Origin: DASRHY01 sp035650275
GTDB taxonomy: Bacteria; Actinomycetota; Actinomycetes; Propionibacteriales; Kribbellaceae
DNA: 64,000 bases
Direction of reading: 5' to 3'
NCBI GenBank assembly: GCA_035650275.1
Contig: DASRHY010000239.1
Span: 8,185-72,184 of the forward strand
The translations under genes and the position numbers were made by a program. The notes beneath the pieces were generated by a model, which saw only the letters and a list, made by a program, of their open reading frames with translations, was not told where the DNA came from and made no database searches. Of the stretch, positions 40,022 through 50,262 are shown piece after piece; position 1 is the stretch's first letter, and each line of letters starts with the position of its first letter.

Positions 40022-40737
40022 CCGACGCACGGCACGCCGAGCTGGCGGCCAACCTGGTGGTGGTGCGGCGGACGATCGCGGACGCGTGTGACGCGGCCGG
40101 ACGGGATCCCGGCGAGGTGACGCTGGTCGCGGTCACGAAGACGTTCGGCGAGCCGGACCTGCGGGCGCTGGCCGCGCTCGGGGTGACGGACCTGGGGGAG
40201 AACCGGGCGAACGAGTTCACACGCAAGGCCGAAGCGGCCGCCGACCTGGACGTGACCTGGCACTTCGTCGGCCAGCTGCAGTCGAACAAGGCCCGTCCGG
40301 TGGCCCGGTACGCCGACGTCGTGCACTCGGTCGACCGGCAGTCGCTTGTCGCCGCGCTGGCGAAGGCCCGGGCGGGTGCCGAGCGTCCGCTGCGCTGCCT
40401 GGTGCAGGTGGCGCTGTCCGACGATGCGAGCCGAGCCGGGGGGACGGTGCAGCGTGGTGGCGTCGTACCGGACCAGGTGGAACAAGTGGCAGACCTGGTG
40501 GCGGAGGCCGAGGGGCTGGAGCTGGCCGGGGTGATGGCAGTGGCGCCGCTGGGGACGGACCCGGACCGGGCGTTCGCCGAGCTGGCGGGAGTGGCGGAAC
40601 GGATACGGGCTGTATATACAGACGCGACCTGGGTTTCCGCCGGGATGAGCGATGACCTGGAGTCGGCGATCCGGCACGGCGCGACACACGTGCGCGTTGG
40701 GCGCGCCTTACTCGGAACGCGTGCTGTCGCGGGTTAG
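40018..40737 (+). CDS. YggS/PLPBP family pyridoxal phosphate-binding protein
   Basis: A 239-residue single-domain PLP protein. The PLP lysine lies in VTLVAVTKTFGEPD; HFVGQLQSNKARPVA and SVDRQSLVAAL are the other family marks, and SAGMSDDLESAIRHGATHVRVGRALLG forms the phosphate-binding end. These proteins maintain vitamin B6 balance; the gene is regularly linked to ftsZ and sepF in Gram-positive bacteria. Near the 3' end a 12-base palindrome CTGTATATACAG interrupts otherwise GC-rich codon use. GTG 40018 overlaps the pgeF stop. Confidence 0.93.
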   Translation: MTDARHAELAANLVVVRRTIADACDAAGRDPGEVTLVAVTKTFGEPDLRALAALGVTDLGENRANEFTRKAEAAADLDVTWHFVGQLQSNKARPVARYADVVHSVDRQSLVAALAKARAGAERPLRCLVQVALSDDASRAGGTVQRGGVVPDQVEQVADLVAEAEGLELAGVMAVAPLGTDPDRAFAELAGVAERIRAVYTDATWVSAGMSDDLESAIRHGATHVRVGRALLGTRAVAG

Positions 40738-40841
40738 TGTCGAGTCCGGGCGGGTGCTGTGTCGTCGACGGGTCGTCAAATGGCCGTCAGCAGGGCCTGC
40801 CCGGAACCGAGTCGTTCATCGGACCGAAGGGCTGAACCAGC

Positions 40842-41357
40842 ATGAGCGCGCTGCGCAAGATGGGTGTCTACCTCGGCTTGGTCGAGGATGGTGAGCGCTA
40901 CGGCTCGCGGTACGACGACGACTTGGAGCCTGACGACGAGTTCGAGGCAGACGGGGCAGACGGGGACGACGGGGACGCGCAGGACCCGGAGGCCGACCCG
41001 AAGCGGGACGAGCCAGGCGGCACTGTCAGCAAACTGTCAGATCGGCGTGGTGTCTCAGCGGCCCCGGAGGTAACCGAGTTGACACGTATCACCACTGTGC
41101 ATCCGCGGAGCTACAACGAGGCGCGGGTGATCGGGGAGCACTTCCGCGAAGGCACCCCTGTGATCATGAACCTGACGGAGATGGACGACTCGGACGCCAG
41201 GCGCCTGGTCGACTTCGCCGCCGGGCTGATCTTCGGCTGCCGTGGCGCCATCGACCGCGTCACCTCCAAGGTCTTCCTGCTCTCGCCGCCGAACGTCACG
41301 GTCACTGCCGAGGACAAAGAGCGGATCGCCCAGGGCGGCTTCTTCAACCAGAGCTGA
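40842..41357 (+). CDS. sepF: Cell division protein SepF
   Basis: A 171-residue protein that anchors FtsZ to the membrane in bacteria lacking FtsA. It begins with the amphipathic membrane-binding helix MSALRKMGVYLGLVED, followed by an acidic linker (about 20-75). The C-terminal SepF domain contains VHPRSYNEARVIGEHFREGTPVIMNLTEMDDSDARRLVDFAAGLIFGCRGAIDRV and VFLLSPPNVTV. The ATG follows GAAGGG. It lies 104 bases after yggS and 38 before yggT, the usual actinobacterial order. Confidence 0.96.
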   Translation: MSALRKMGVYLGLVEDGERYGSRYDDDLEPDDEFEADGADGDDGDAQDPEADPKRDEPGGTVSKLSDRRGVSAAPEVTELTRITTVHPRSYNEARVIGEHFREGTPVIMNLTEMDDSDARRLVDFAAGLIFGCRGAIDRVTSKVFLLSPPNVTVTAEDKERIAQGGFFNQS

Positions 41358-41395
41358 CGCGTCAGGCTTGCATCGCCCCCTAGACTCGGCATGTC

Positions 41396-41701
41396 ATGAA
41401 TGCTCTCGAGGCCGTTCTGCTCATCCTCAACTGGGTGCTCTGGATCTTCTTCCTGATCCTGATCGCCCGGTTCGTGCTGAGCCTGATCGTCATGTTCGCC
41501 CCGCAGTGGCACCCGAAAGGCCCGCTGCTGCTGGTGTTCGAGGCCGTGTACTCGGTGACCGACCCGTTCCTGAGGCCACTGCGGCGCATCCTGCCCCCGA
41601 TCGGTGCAGGAGGTGTGCGGATCGATCTGTCCATGCTGATGTTGTTCGTGCTCGTCTCCCTGGTGATGTCGATCAACCGGAACGTCATCGCATCCCTGTG
41701 A
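41396..41701 (+). CDS. YggT family membrane protein
   Basis: A 101-residue protein with two membrane helices (about residues 5-30 and 75-96) separated by the family-typical loop FEAVYSVTDPFLRPLRRILPP. YggT proteins are conserved beside sepF in Gram-positive bacteria, and a role in envelope assembly or osmotic tolerance has been proposed, with no settled mechanism. A TAGACT hexamer just upstream suggests its own weak, nearly leaderless promoter. The 178-base gap to divIVA that follows contains no gene. Confidence 0.9.
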   Translation: MNALEAVLLILNWVLWIFFLILIARFVLSLIVMFAPQWHPKGPLLLVFEAVYSVTDPFLRPLRRILPPIGAGGVRIDLSMLMLFVLVSLVMSINRNVIASL

Positions 41702-41879
41702 CGGGGTGTGAGAAGACCCGTTATCGGGGTATGAACGGATCAGACATGCGGGGGGCGTCGGCTACTCAGGGGCCTGCCCGGATTCCACCGGAACACAACG
41801 AAGCGATAACGTGATCTACTAAGTCACCGCGATCCAGGCCATCGGTGACCTGCCAAGACACAGACAAACGAGGTGAAAG

Positions 41880-42632
41880 ATGCCGCTGACGCCGGATGAC
41901 GTCCGCTCTAAGCAGTTCACGCCAGTCCGCTTGCGGGAGGGCTACGACGTCACTGAGGTCGACTCCTTCCTCGACGAGGTGGAGGCCGAACTCGAGCGCC
42001 TTCTCGCGGAGAACGAGGAGCTGCGCGCCAAGTTGGCGGCGGCACAGCGGGCCGGCGGCTCGATGGAGCGCCCGGACGCGGCCAGCAGTCTTGCTACCGT
42101 GAGTGCGCCGAAGCAGGACAAGATCGAGGAGCCCAAGCCGCCGCAGGGAGCAGCAGCGAACGTAGTCGCAGCTGCCGCGGGAGGCGCTGCGAGCACAGTC
42201 GGTGACGCCTCCAGCTCGGCCGTCCGGCTGCTGGAGATGGCGACCAAGCACGCTGACGACCTCGTCCAGGAGGCCAAGGACACCGCCGACAAGATCATCG
42301 GCGAGGCCCGGGCGAAGGCGGAGCGGCTGGAGAACGAGGCCCGCGGCAAGGCCGACCGGATGACCGGCGAGGCCCGCGCCCGCGCCGAGAAGCTGGACGG
42401 CGAGATGGGCGAGCGCCGGGCGCAGATGCTCGGCGCGCTGGAGAAGCAGAAGAGCCAGCTCGAGCGCACGATCGACGACCTGCACGCCTACGAGCGTGAG
42501 TACCGCAGCCGGCTGAAGACCTACTTCACCGAGCAGCTGAAGGCCCTCGGTAGCGCCGACGACACGCTCAGCCCGCGCAACGGCTTCCGTCCGGAGACCC
42601 GTCCCGCGCAGGCGCACGGCCACGGCGTCTGA
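41880..42632 (+). CDS. divIVA: DivIVA/Wag31 polar growth protein
   Basis: A 250-residue coiled-coil protein that marks cell poles and directs tip growth in actinomycetes. The N-terminal membrane-binding DivIVA domain reads PLTPDDVRSKQFTPVRLREGYDVTEVDSFLDEVEAELERLLAENEELRAKL. A variable linker (about 55-110) is followed by a long coiled coil (about 115-215) with repeated GEARAKAERLENEARGKADRM units. The ATG follows GAGGTGAAAG. The upstream gap has ATCTACTA/GATAACG elements that may be its promoter. It is the last gene of the dcw cluster and ends before a terminator. Confidence 0.95.
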   Translation: MPLTPDDVRSKQFTPVRLREGYDVTEVDSFLDEVEAELERLLAENEELRAKLAAAQRAGGSMERPDAASSLATVSAPKQDKIEEPKPPQGAAANVVAAAAGGAASTVGDASSSAVRLLEMATKHADDLVQEAKDTADKIIGEARAKAERLENEARGKADRMTGEARARAEKLDGEMGERRAQMLGALEKQKSQLERTIDDLHAYEREYRSRLKTYFTEQLKALGSADDTLSPRNGFRPETRPAQAHGHGV

Positions 42633-42736
42633 CCTCCATCGTCGTCGCGGCTCCCGGGCAGGCAGGGTCTGGTTGCCACGACGTGTGAGGTCAGATCACG
42701 GGTGACGCGCCTGGCATCACCCAGCCAGTACCACCA

Positions 42737-42772
42737 CGAGCCGGTCCCGCAGTTTCCAGCGGGACCGGCTCG
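42737..42772 (+). terminator. Terminator hairpin after divIVA
   Basis: A perfect 14-bp stem (CGAGCCGGTCCCGC with its complement) with an 8-base loop AGTTTCCA, about 105 bases after the divIVA stop. No long T-tract follows, as is common in high-GC actinomycetes. Confidence 0.75.
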
Positions 42773-42792
42773 CCGCGTTCCCCACCTCCCGT

Positions 42793-42902
42793 GGCGATCA
42801 TCGGTCGGTTTGCGACGAACTGTGGATAACGCGGCCACCTGACCGCCGGCGTTGTACCTGACCGGTTATCCACAGTTCGTCGCAAACCGACCGATGATCG
42901 CC
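42793..42902. repeat. Perfect 110-bp palindrome with 38-bp arms containing two DnaA-box sequences
   Basis: Bases 42793-42830 and 42865-42902 are exact reverse complements over all 38 positions, with a 34-base loop. Flanking sequence (CCCACC...) extends the symmetry imperfectly. Each arm carries TTATCCACA (42866-42874 on the plus strand and 42821-42829 on the minus strand), a consensus DnaA box. It sits between the convergent divIVA and ileS genes. It could be a terminator for ileS, a mobile palindromic repeat or a DnaA-binding site; its perfection suggests recent origin or selection. Confidence 0.8.
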
Positions 42903-42945
42903 AAGGGAAGGGTGGGCGCGACGGGGTGGGTGGCCACCGAGGGAT

Positions 42946-46131
<3,186 letters not shown>

Positions 46132-46333
46132 GGGGTGGTTCCTCCGTCGGTGCTGCGCTGCCCTGACGAAGGGACGACGCGAGCGCGCCGCGGTACCACC
46201 CTTCTTGGCGGCCCGACCGCTGCCGCCCTCTCGTGTCGCTCCGCCGCTGGTTCTAGTGAGCCCCTGTCGTGCACAGGCGCCGTTCTTCCAGCAGCTCGGG
46301 GGTGATGGCCCCGTCATCGCCGTGCGGATGCGA
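46132..46333 (-). promoter_or_regulatory. ileS: Ile T-box riboswitch (ultrashort stem I, translational)
   Basis: Read on the minus strand, the leader of ileS has the T-box consensus AGGGTGGTACCGCGG (46202-46188). Upstream is a short stem I, GGGG-CCATCA-CCCC (46312-46299), whose loop presents the ATC isoleucine specifier codon (46306-46304). Downstream, GGAGGAACCACCC just before the ATG can be sequestered by the GGTGG of the T-box. This is the actinobacterial translational T-box layout: uncharged tRNA-Ile frees the ribosome binding site. Confidence 0.88.
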
Positions 46334-46338
46334 GGACG

Positions 46339-46344
46339 AGTGTA
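46339..46344 (-). promoter_or_regulatory. -10 hexamer of the ileS promoter
   Basis: TACACT on the minus strand lies about 20 bases before the T-box stem I, placing the transcription start near 46333 and giving a leader of about 200 bases. The -35 was not clear. Confidence 0.5.
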
Positions 46345-46402
46345 CGGCGCGCCGCGCCCCCGGCACGAATCGTTATCCCATACCTGTTGGCAGACTGGTC
46401 CG

Positions 46403-46687
46403 GTGAGCGGGTACCGGATCGCCGTACGGGTCAGGCCCGGCGCGTCCCGGACCCGGGTCGGCGGCCGGTACGACGCCGTGCCCGGGCCCGCGCTGGTGGT
46501 AGCCGTGACGGCCCGCGCGGTCGACGGCCGGGCCACCGCCGCGGTGCTGGAGGCGGTCGCCGGCGCCTTCGGTGTACGACGCCGGCAGGTGCGGCTGGTG
46601 TCCGGCGCGACCAGCCGGGACAAGGTGCTCGAGCTGAACGGCCCGCCGGACGAGCTGGACGCGCTGTTCCGGGAGCTTCTCGGCTGA
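46403..46687 (+). CDS. DUF167 family protein (YggU-like)
   Basis: A 94-residue protein of the DUF167/YggU family with the expected RIAVRVRPGASRTRVGG start, an ALVVAVTARAVDGRATAAVLEAVAGAFGV helix and a VRLVSGATSRDKVLEL C-terminal strand. The function is unknown. GTG 46403 follows CAGACT by six bases, suggesting a leaderless message. It is divergent from ileS, whose promoter lies in the same 271-base gap. Confidence 0.88.
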   Translation: MSGYRIAVRVRPGASRTRVGGRYDAVPGPALVVAVTARAVDGRATAAVLEAVAGAFGVRRRQVRLVSGATSRDKVLELNGPPDELDALFRELLG

Positions 46688-46842
46688 CCGCTCAGCCGCC
46701 TCGCGCCCTAACTCCCTCGTGTGAACTTGAACGGCGGACTACCGTATGTGCACGGTCTGCGCGTCGGCTGGCACCGGCACCTGCCAGTGCCTTACTGTCG
46801 GCGACCAGTCCGCTTTGTCGTCGACGAAGTCAGGGGGTAGTC

Positions 46843-47817
46843 ATGATGGCTACACCGGCTCGCAAGAAGTCCACCCCCGCACGGTCCGCAGCGGCACCCA
46901 AGACGGCCGCGAAGGCCACCAAGGCCGCTGGCAAGACCGCTACCCGGACCGCTACGAGGACAGCCGCCAAACCGGCTGCCCGGACGGCGAAGAAACCGGC
47001 TGCCAAGACCTCGCCGGCTAAGACGTCAGCAGCGAAGAAGGCACCAGCGAAGAAGTCACCTGCGAAGAAGTCACCAGCGAAGAAGGCCGTCGCCAAGCAG
47101 ACGGCGGCGACGAAGGCGACCACCGCGACGAAGGCAACGGCCGCGCACCGCACCGGACGCACCGGCTCGGCCACGGCCAGTACGACGAGCGCGACGAAGA
47201 AGGAAGCCACCAAAGCAACGGGGAGCACGGGGGGAAGCACGAGGACGACGGCGGCGAAGTCCGCTGCACGGAAGTCCCCGGCACGCAAGACGCCTGCACA
47301 GAAGACGCCCGAGAAGAAGGTGGCCGTGAAGTCCAGCGAATCCACGACGGCGGGATCGGCCGCCGCCAAGAAGAGCGCCGCGAAGAAGCCGGCGCAGAAG
47401 TCCACGTCGGCGCCGAGGACCGCCAAGAAGCTGACCGTCGGTGCGGGGGAGTCGCCGTGGACCGCCGCCGAGCTGGCCGAGCTGCGCGGCGAGCTCGAGC
47501 ATGAGGCAGAGCACCTTCGGGACGAGATCCGCGCCGCCGAGCAGGAGATCGCCGGTCTGCTCCGCGACGGTGGCGACGGCGCCGGCAACGACCAGGCGGA
47601 CGTCGGCTCGACCACGTTCGAGCGCGACCACGAGATGTCGCTGGCGAACAACGCCCGGGACATGCTGGCGCAGATCGAGCGGGCTCTGGCCCGGATCGAG
47701 GACGGCAGCTACGGCGTCTGCGAGAGCTGCGGGAACCCGATCGGCAAGGGGCGGTTGCAGGCATTCCCGCGTGCGACACTGTGCGTGTCATGCAAAGAAC
47801 GCGAAGAACGCCGCTGA
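46843..47817 (+). CDS. DksA/TraR-family zinc-finger regulator with histone-like N-terminal tail
   Basis: A 324-residue protein. Residues 1 to about 205 form a disordered tail rich in Lys, Ala, Thr, Ser and Pro with repeated AKK-type motifs (for example KKAPAKKSPAKKSPAKKA), resembling eukaryotic histone H1 tails. The C-terminal 115 residues are a DksA/TraR domain: a coiled-coil pair (ELAELRGELEHEAEHLRDEI, then the NNARDMLAQIERALARIEDGSYGVC helix) and a four-cysteine zinc finger with C293, C296, C314 and C317. DksA-like proteins act through the RNA polymerase secondary channel; the tail probably binds DNA. ATG 46843 follows AGGGGGT. lspA begins inside its last codons. Confidence 0.88.
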   Translation: MMATPARKKSTPARSAAAPKTAAKATKAAGKTATRTATRTAAKPAARTAKKPAAKTSPAKTSAAKKAPAKKSPAKKSPAKKAVAKQTAATKATTATKATAAHRTGRTGSATASTTSATKKEATKATGSTGGSTRTTAAKSAARKSPARKTPAQKTPEKKVAVKSSESTTAGSAAAKKSAAKKPAQKSTSAPRTAKKLTVGAGESPWTAAELAELRGELEHEAEHLRDEIRAAEQEIAGLLRDGGDGAGNDQADVGSTTFERDHEMSLANNARDMLAQIERALARIEDGSYGVCESCGNPIGKGRLQAFPRATLCVSCKEREERR

Positions 47818-48488
47818 GCGACGCACAGCCCACTGGACCCACCGAACCGGTCGACGAGGACTCGTCGACCGGTTCCGGTACGCCGGAGGGCGAGCCGGCC
47901 GAGGACACCGCGCCCGAGTCCGGCGCAGCGTCCGATCACGAGCCCGAGCCCGGGACCGGACCCGACGACGGATCCGCGGTGCCGCCCGCTCGGCGTCGTA
48001 CCTCGGTCCTGTTCGCGGCCGTCGCGGTCGCGGCGCTGGTCGCCGACCAGGTGACCAAGACGATCGCGCTGCGCAGCCTCGAGCCCGGCGAGCCGGTCGA
48101 CCTGATCGGGTCGCTGTTGCGGTTCCACCTGGTGAAGAACCCGGGCGCCGCGTTCAGCCTGGGTACCGGTTACACGGTGGTGCTGACCTGTATCGCGGTC
48201 GGTGTCGCCGCGGCGGTGGTGCATCTGTCCCGCCGGCTGCGGTCGACCGCCTGGACGATCGCGCTGGGGCTGCTGCTCGGCGGCGCGCTGGGCAACCTCA
48301 GCGACCGGTTCTTCCGCGAACCCGCGCCGCTGCGCGGGCACGTCATCGACTTCCTCGAGCTGCCGAACTGGCCGATCTTCAACCTCGCCGACACCGCGAT
48401 CGTGACCGCGGCCTGCCTGATGGTGCTGCAGACGCTGCGCGGTGTCGGCCTCGACGGCACCCGCGAGCACCGCGGTGGCAAGAAGTGA
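47790..48488 (+). CDS. lspA: Lipoprotein signal peptidase (signal peptidase II)
   Basis: A 232-residue membrane protease that cuts the signal peptide of prolipoproteins. The N-terminal 65 residues are an acidic, Pro/Ser-rich cytoplasmic extension not found in shorter family members (about 160-200 residues). Four membrane helices follow. Catalytic aspartates are in GNLSDRFF and FNLADTAI, and KNPGAAFSLGTG is the family loop. The gene overlaps the end of the DksA-like gene by 28 bases; GTG 47781 or a GTG near 47976 are alternative starts. rluD follows almost directly. Confidence 0.9.
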   Translation: MQRTRRTPLSDAQPTGPTEPVDEDSSTGSGTPEGEPAEDTAPESGAASDHEPEPGTGPDDGSAVPPARRRTSVLFAAVAVAALVADQVTKTIALRSLEPGEPVDLIGSLLRFHLVKNPGAAFSLGTGYTVVLTCIAVGVAAAVVHLSRRLRSTAWTIALGLLLGGALGNLSDRFFREPAPLRGHVIDFLELPNWPIFNLADTAIVTAACLMVLQTLRGVGLDGTREHRGGKK

Positions 48489-48494
48489 CCCCGG

Positions 48495-49430
48495 GTGACC
48501 CAGGTGACTGACAGTCGCACCCTGATCGTGCCCGACGGGCTGGCAGGGGAGCGGCTCGACGCTGCGCTGTCCCGGCTGTTCGGGATGTCGCGGACCAAGG
48601 CCGCGGAGCTGATCGAGTCCGGTGGCGTCCGGGTCGACGGCGCCCCCGCGGCCAAGTCCGCCCGGGTGGCGGCCGGAGTGCTGCTCGACGTCGAGCTGCC
48701 GGCGCCGAAGGCCGAGGTGACGGTGGTCCCGCAGACCGTCGAGGGGCTGCGGATCGTGCACGACGACGACGAGATCGTGGTGGTGGACAAGCCGGTCGGT
48801 GTCGCCGCGCATCCGTCCCCGGGCTGGACCGGCCCGACCGTGATCGGGCACCTGGCCGGCGCCGGGTTCCGGGTCGCGACCAGCGGCGCGGCGGAGCGGC
48901 AGGGCATCGTCCACCGGCTGGACGTCGGTACCTCCGGGCTGATGGTGGTGGCGAAGACCGAGTACAGCTACTCCGTGCTGAAGCGCGCCTTCAAGGAGCG
49001 CACGGTCGACAAGATCTACCACGCGCTGGTGCAGGGACACCCGGACCCGTTCACCGGGACCGTGGACGCGCCGATCGACCGGCACCCGCAGCACGACTAC
49101 AAGTTCGGCGTGGTGGCCGGCGGGAAGCCGAGCGTGACGCACTACGAGACGCTGGAGGCGTTCCGGTTCGGAACCCTGCTCGAGGTCACCCTGGAGACCG
49201 GCCGGACGCACCAGATCCGGGTGCACATGGCCGCGATCGGGCATCCGTGCTGCGGCGACCTGACGTATGGCGCGGACCCGGTGCTGGCCCAGCGGCTCGG
49301 CCTGGAGCGGCAGTGGCTGCACGCGATGCGGCTCGGGTTCGTGCACCCGGGCAGCGGTGAGTACGTCGAGTACACCTCGATCTACCCGGACGACCTGCAG
49401 CACTCGCTCGACATACTGGCGGCCGGTTGA
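48495..49430 (+). CDS. RluA/RluD-family 23S rRNA pseudouridine synthase
   Basis: A 311-residue RNA-modifying enzyme. An S4 domain (about residues 15-75, GERLDAALSRLFGMSRTKAAELIESGGVRVDG) is followed by the catalytic domain with VVDKPVGVAAHPSPG, GIVHRLDVGTSGLMVVAKT, in which the aspartate of HRLD is the nucleophile, and GRTHQIRVHMAAIGHPCCGD. The RluD subtype is likely from the S4 domain and length but the exact uridines are not deducible. It starts at a GTG 6 bases after lspA, a pair conserved in actinomycetes, and the S51 peptidase gene follows directly. Confidence 0.93.
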   Translation: MTQVTDSRTLIVPDGLAGERLDAALSRLFGMSRTKAAELIESGGVRVDGAPAAKSARVAAGVLLDVELPAPKAEVTVVPQTVEGLRIVHDDDEIVVVDKPVGVAAHPSPGWTGPTVIGHLAGAGFRVATSGAAERQGIVHRLDVGTSGLMVVAKTEYSYSVLKRAFKERTVDKIYHALVQGHPDPFTGTVDAPIDRHPQHDYKFGVVAGGKPSVTHYETLEAFRFGTLLEVTLETGRTHQIRVHMAAIGHPCCGDLTYGADPVLAQRLGLERQWLHAMRLGFVHPGSGEYVEYTSIYPDDLQHSLDILAAG

Positions 49431-49431
49431 G

Positions 49432-50040
49432 GTGCGGCTCTACCTGTCGTCGTTCCGGCTCGGCGACCACCCGGAACGGCTGGTCGCGATGGTCGAGCCG
49501 CCGGGCCGGACCGCCGTGGTCTGCAACGCGATCGACACCGAGCCGGCCGACGTCCGGGCGGAGATGGTCGCCGCCGAGCTCGGCTGGCTGACCGAGCTCG
49601 GACTGCGCCCCGAGGAGCTGGACCTGCGCACCGACGACCCGGCGCGGCTGGCGTCGTACGACGCGATGTGGGTGCGCGGCGGGAACGTGTTCGTGCTGCG
49701 TGACGCACTGCGCCGCAGCGGCGCCGACCAGGTGGTCGTGGACCTGCTCGGGAAGGACGCCCTCGTGTACGCCGGGTACAGCGCCGGCCCGTGCGTGCTG
49801 GCGCCGAGCCTGCGCGGCCTGGAGATCTGCGACGACGTGTCGCTGGTGGCGGAGCCGATCTGGGACGGGCTCGGGGTGCTCGACCACGCGATCGTGCCGC
49901 ACCTGGACTCGCCCGGGCATCCGGAGACCGAACTGGTGGAACGGGTCGCGGCACTGTACGAGACCATCGACGTCCCCTACCAGCCGCTCAGCGACGGCCA
50001 GGTCCTCGTCATCGACGGAGAGTCCCGCCAGCTCGTCTAG
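49432..50040 (+). CDS. Peptidase S51 (peptidase E-like) family protein
   Basis: A 202-residue protein of the S51 family. The nucleophile serine is in YAGYSAGPCVL, after the VRGGNVFVLRDALRR segment, and the C-terminal VPHLDSPGHPE carries the histidine. Classical peptidase E cleaves Asp-X dipeptides; many actinomycete members are uncharacterised. GTG 49432 starts two bases after the rluD stop, so translation is probably coupled. The 222-base gap to dnaE that follows carries no recognised gene; a TAGGCT hexamer at 50145-50150 is the best -10 candidate for dnaE. Confidence 0.88.
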   Translation: MRLYLSSFRLGDHPERLVAMVEPPGRTAVVCNAIDTEPADVRAEMVAAELGWLTELGLRPEELDLRTDDPARLASYDAMWVRGGNVFVLRDALRRSGADQVVVDLLGKDALVYAGYSAGPCVLAPSLRGLEICDDVSLVAEPIWDGLGVLDHAIVPHLDSPGHPETELVERVAALYETIDVPYQPLSDGQVLVIDGESRQLV

Positions 50041-50262
50041 CCGGCTCGCTTGCAGAGAGCGCTTTCCGAAATCACCATCCACGACTCGGGACGGCATCTC
50101 GCCGGACGCGGATGTCGGTGGCCGGTGGTTGGATCTGAACGACGTAGGCTGACGTGGTCGCCAGCAGCGAGCCCGCGGTTCGGGATCGCCCTTCCCACTG
50201 GCTCGACGGCTCAGCAGTAGCGCGGTTGAACCGCCCGAACGTACTGGAGGACGAGACCCTCA

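Noticed and set aside
46746..47021. A 91-codon frame with a cysteine-rich start (MCTVCASAGTGTCQC) overlapping the DksA-like gene
   Set aside because: Most of it is the shifted frame of the repetitive Lys/Ala tail, and the putative -10 touches the ATG, so a leaderless start does not fit. Only the first 30 codons could be a leader peptide, with no other support.
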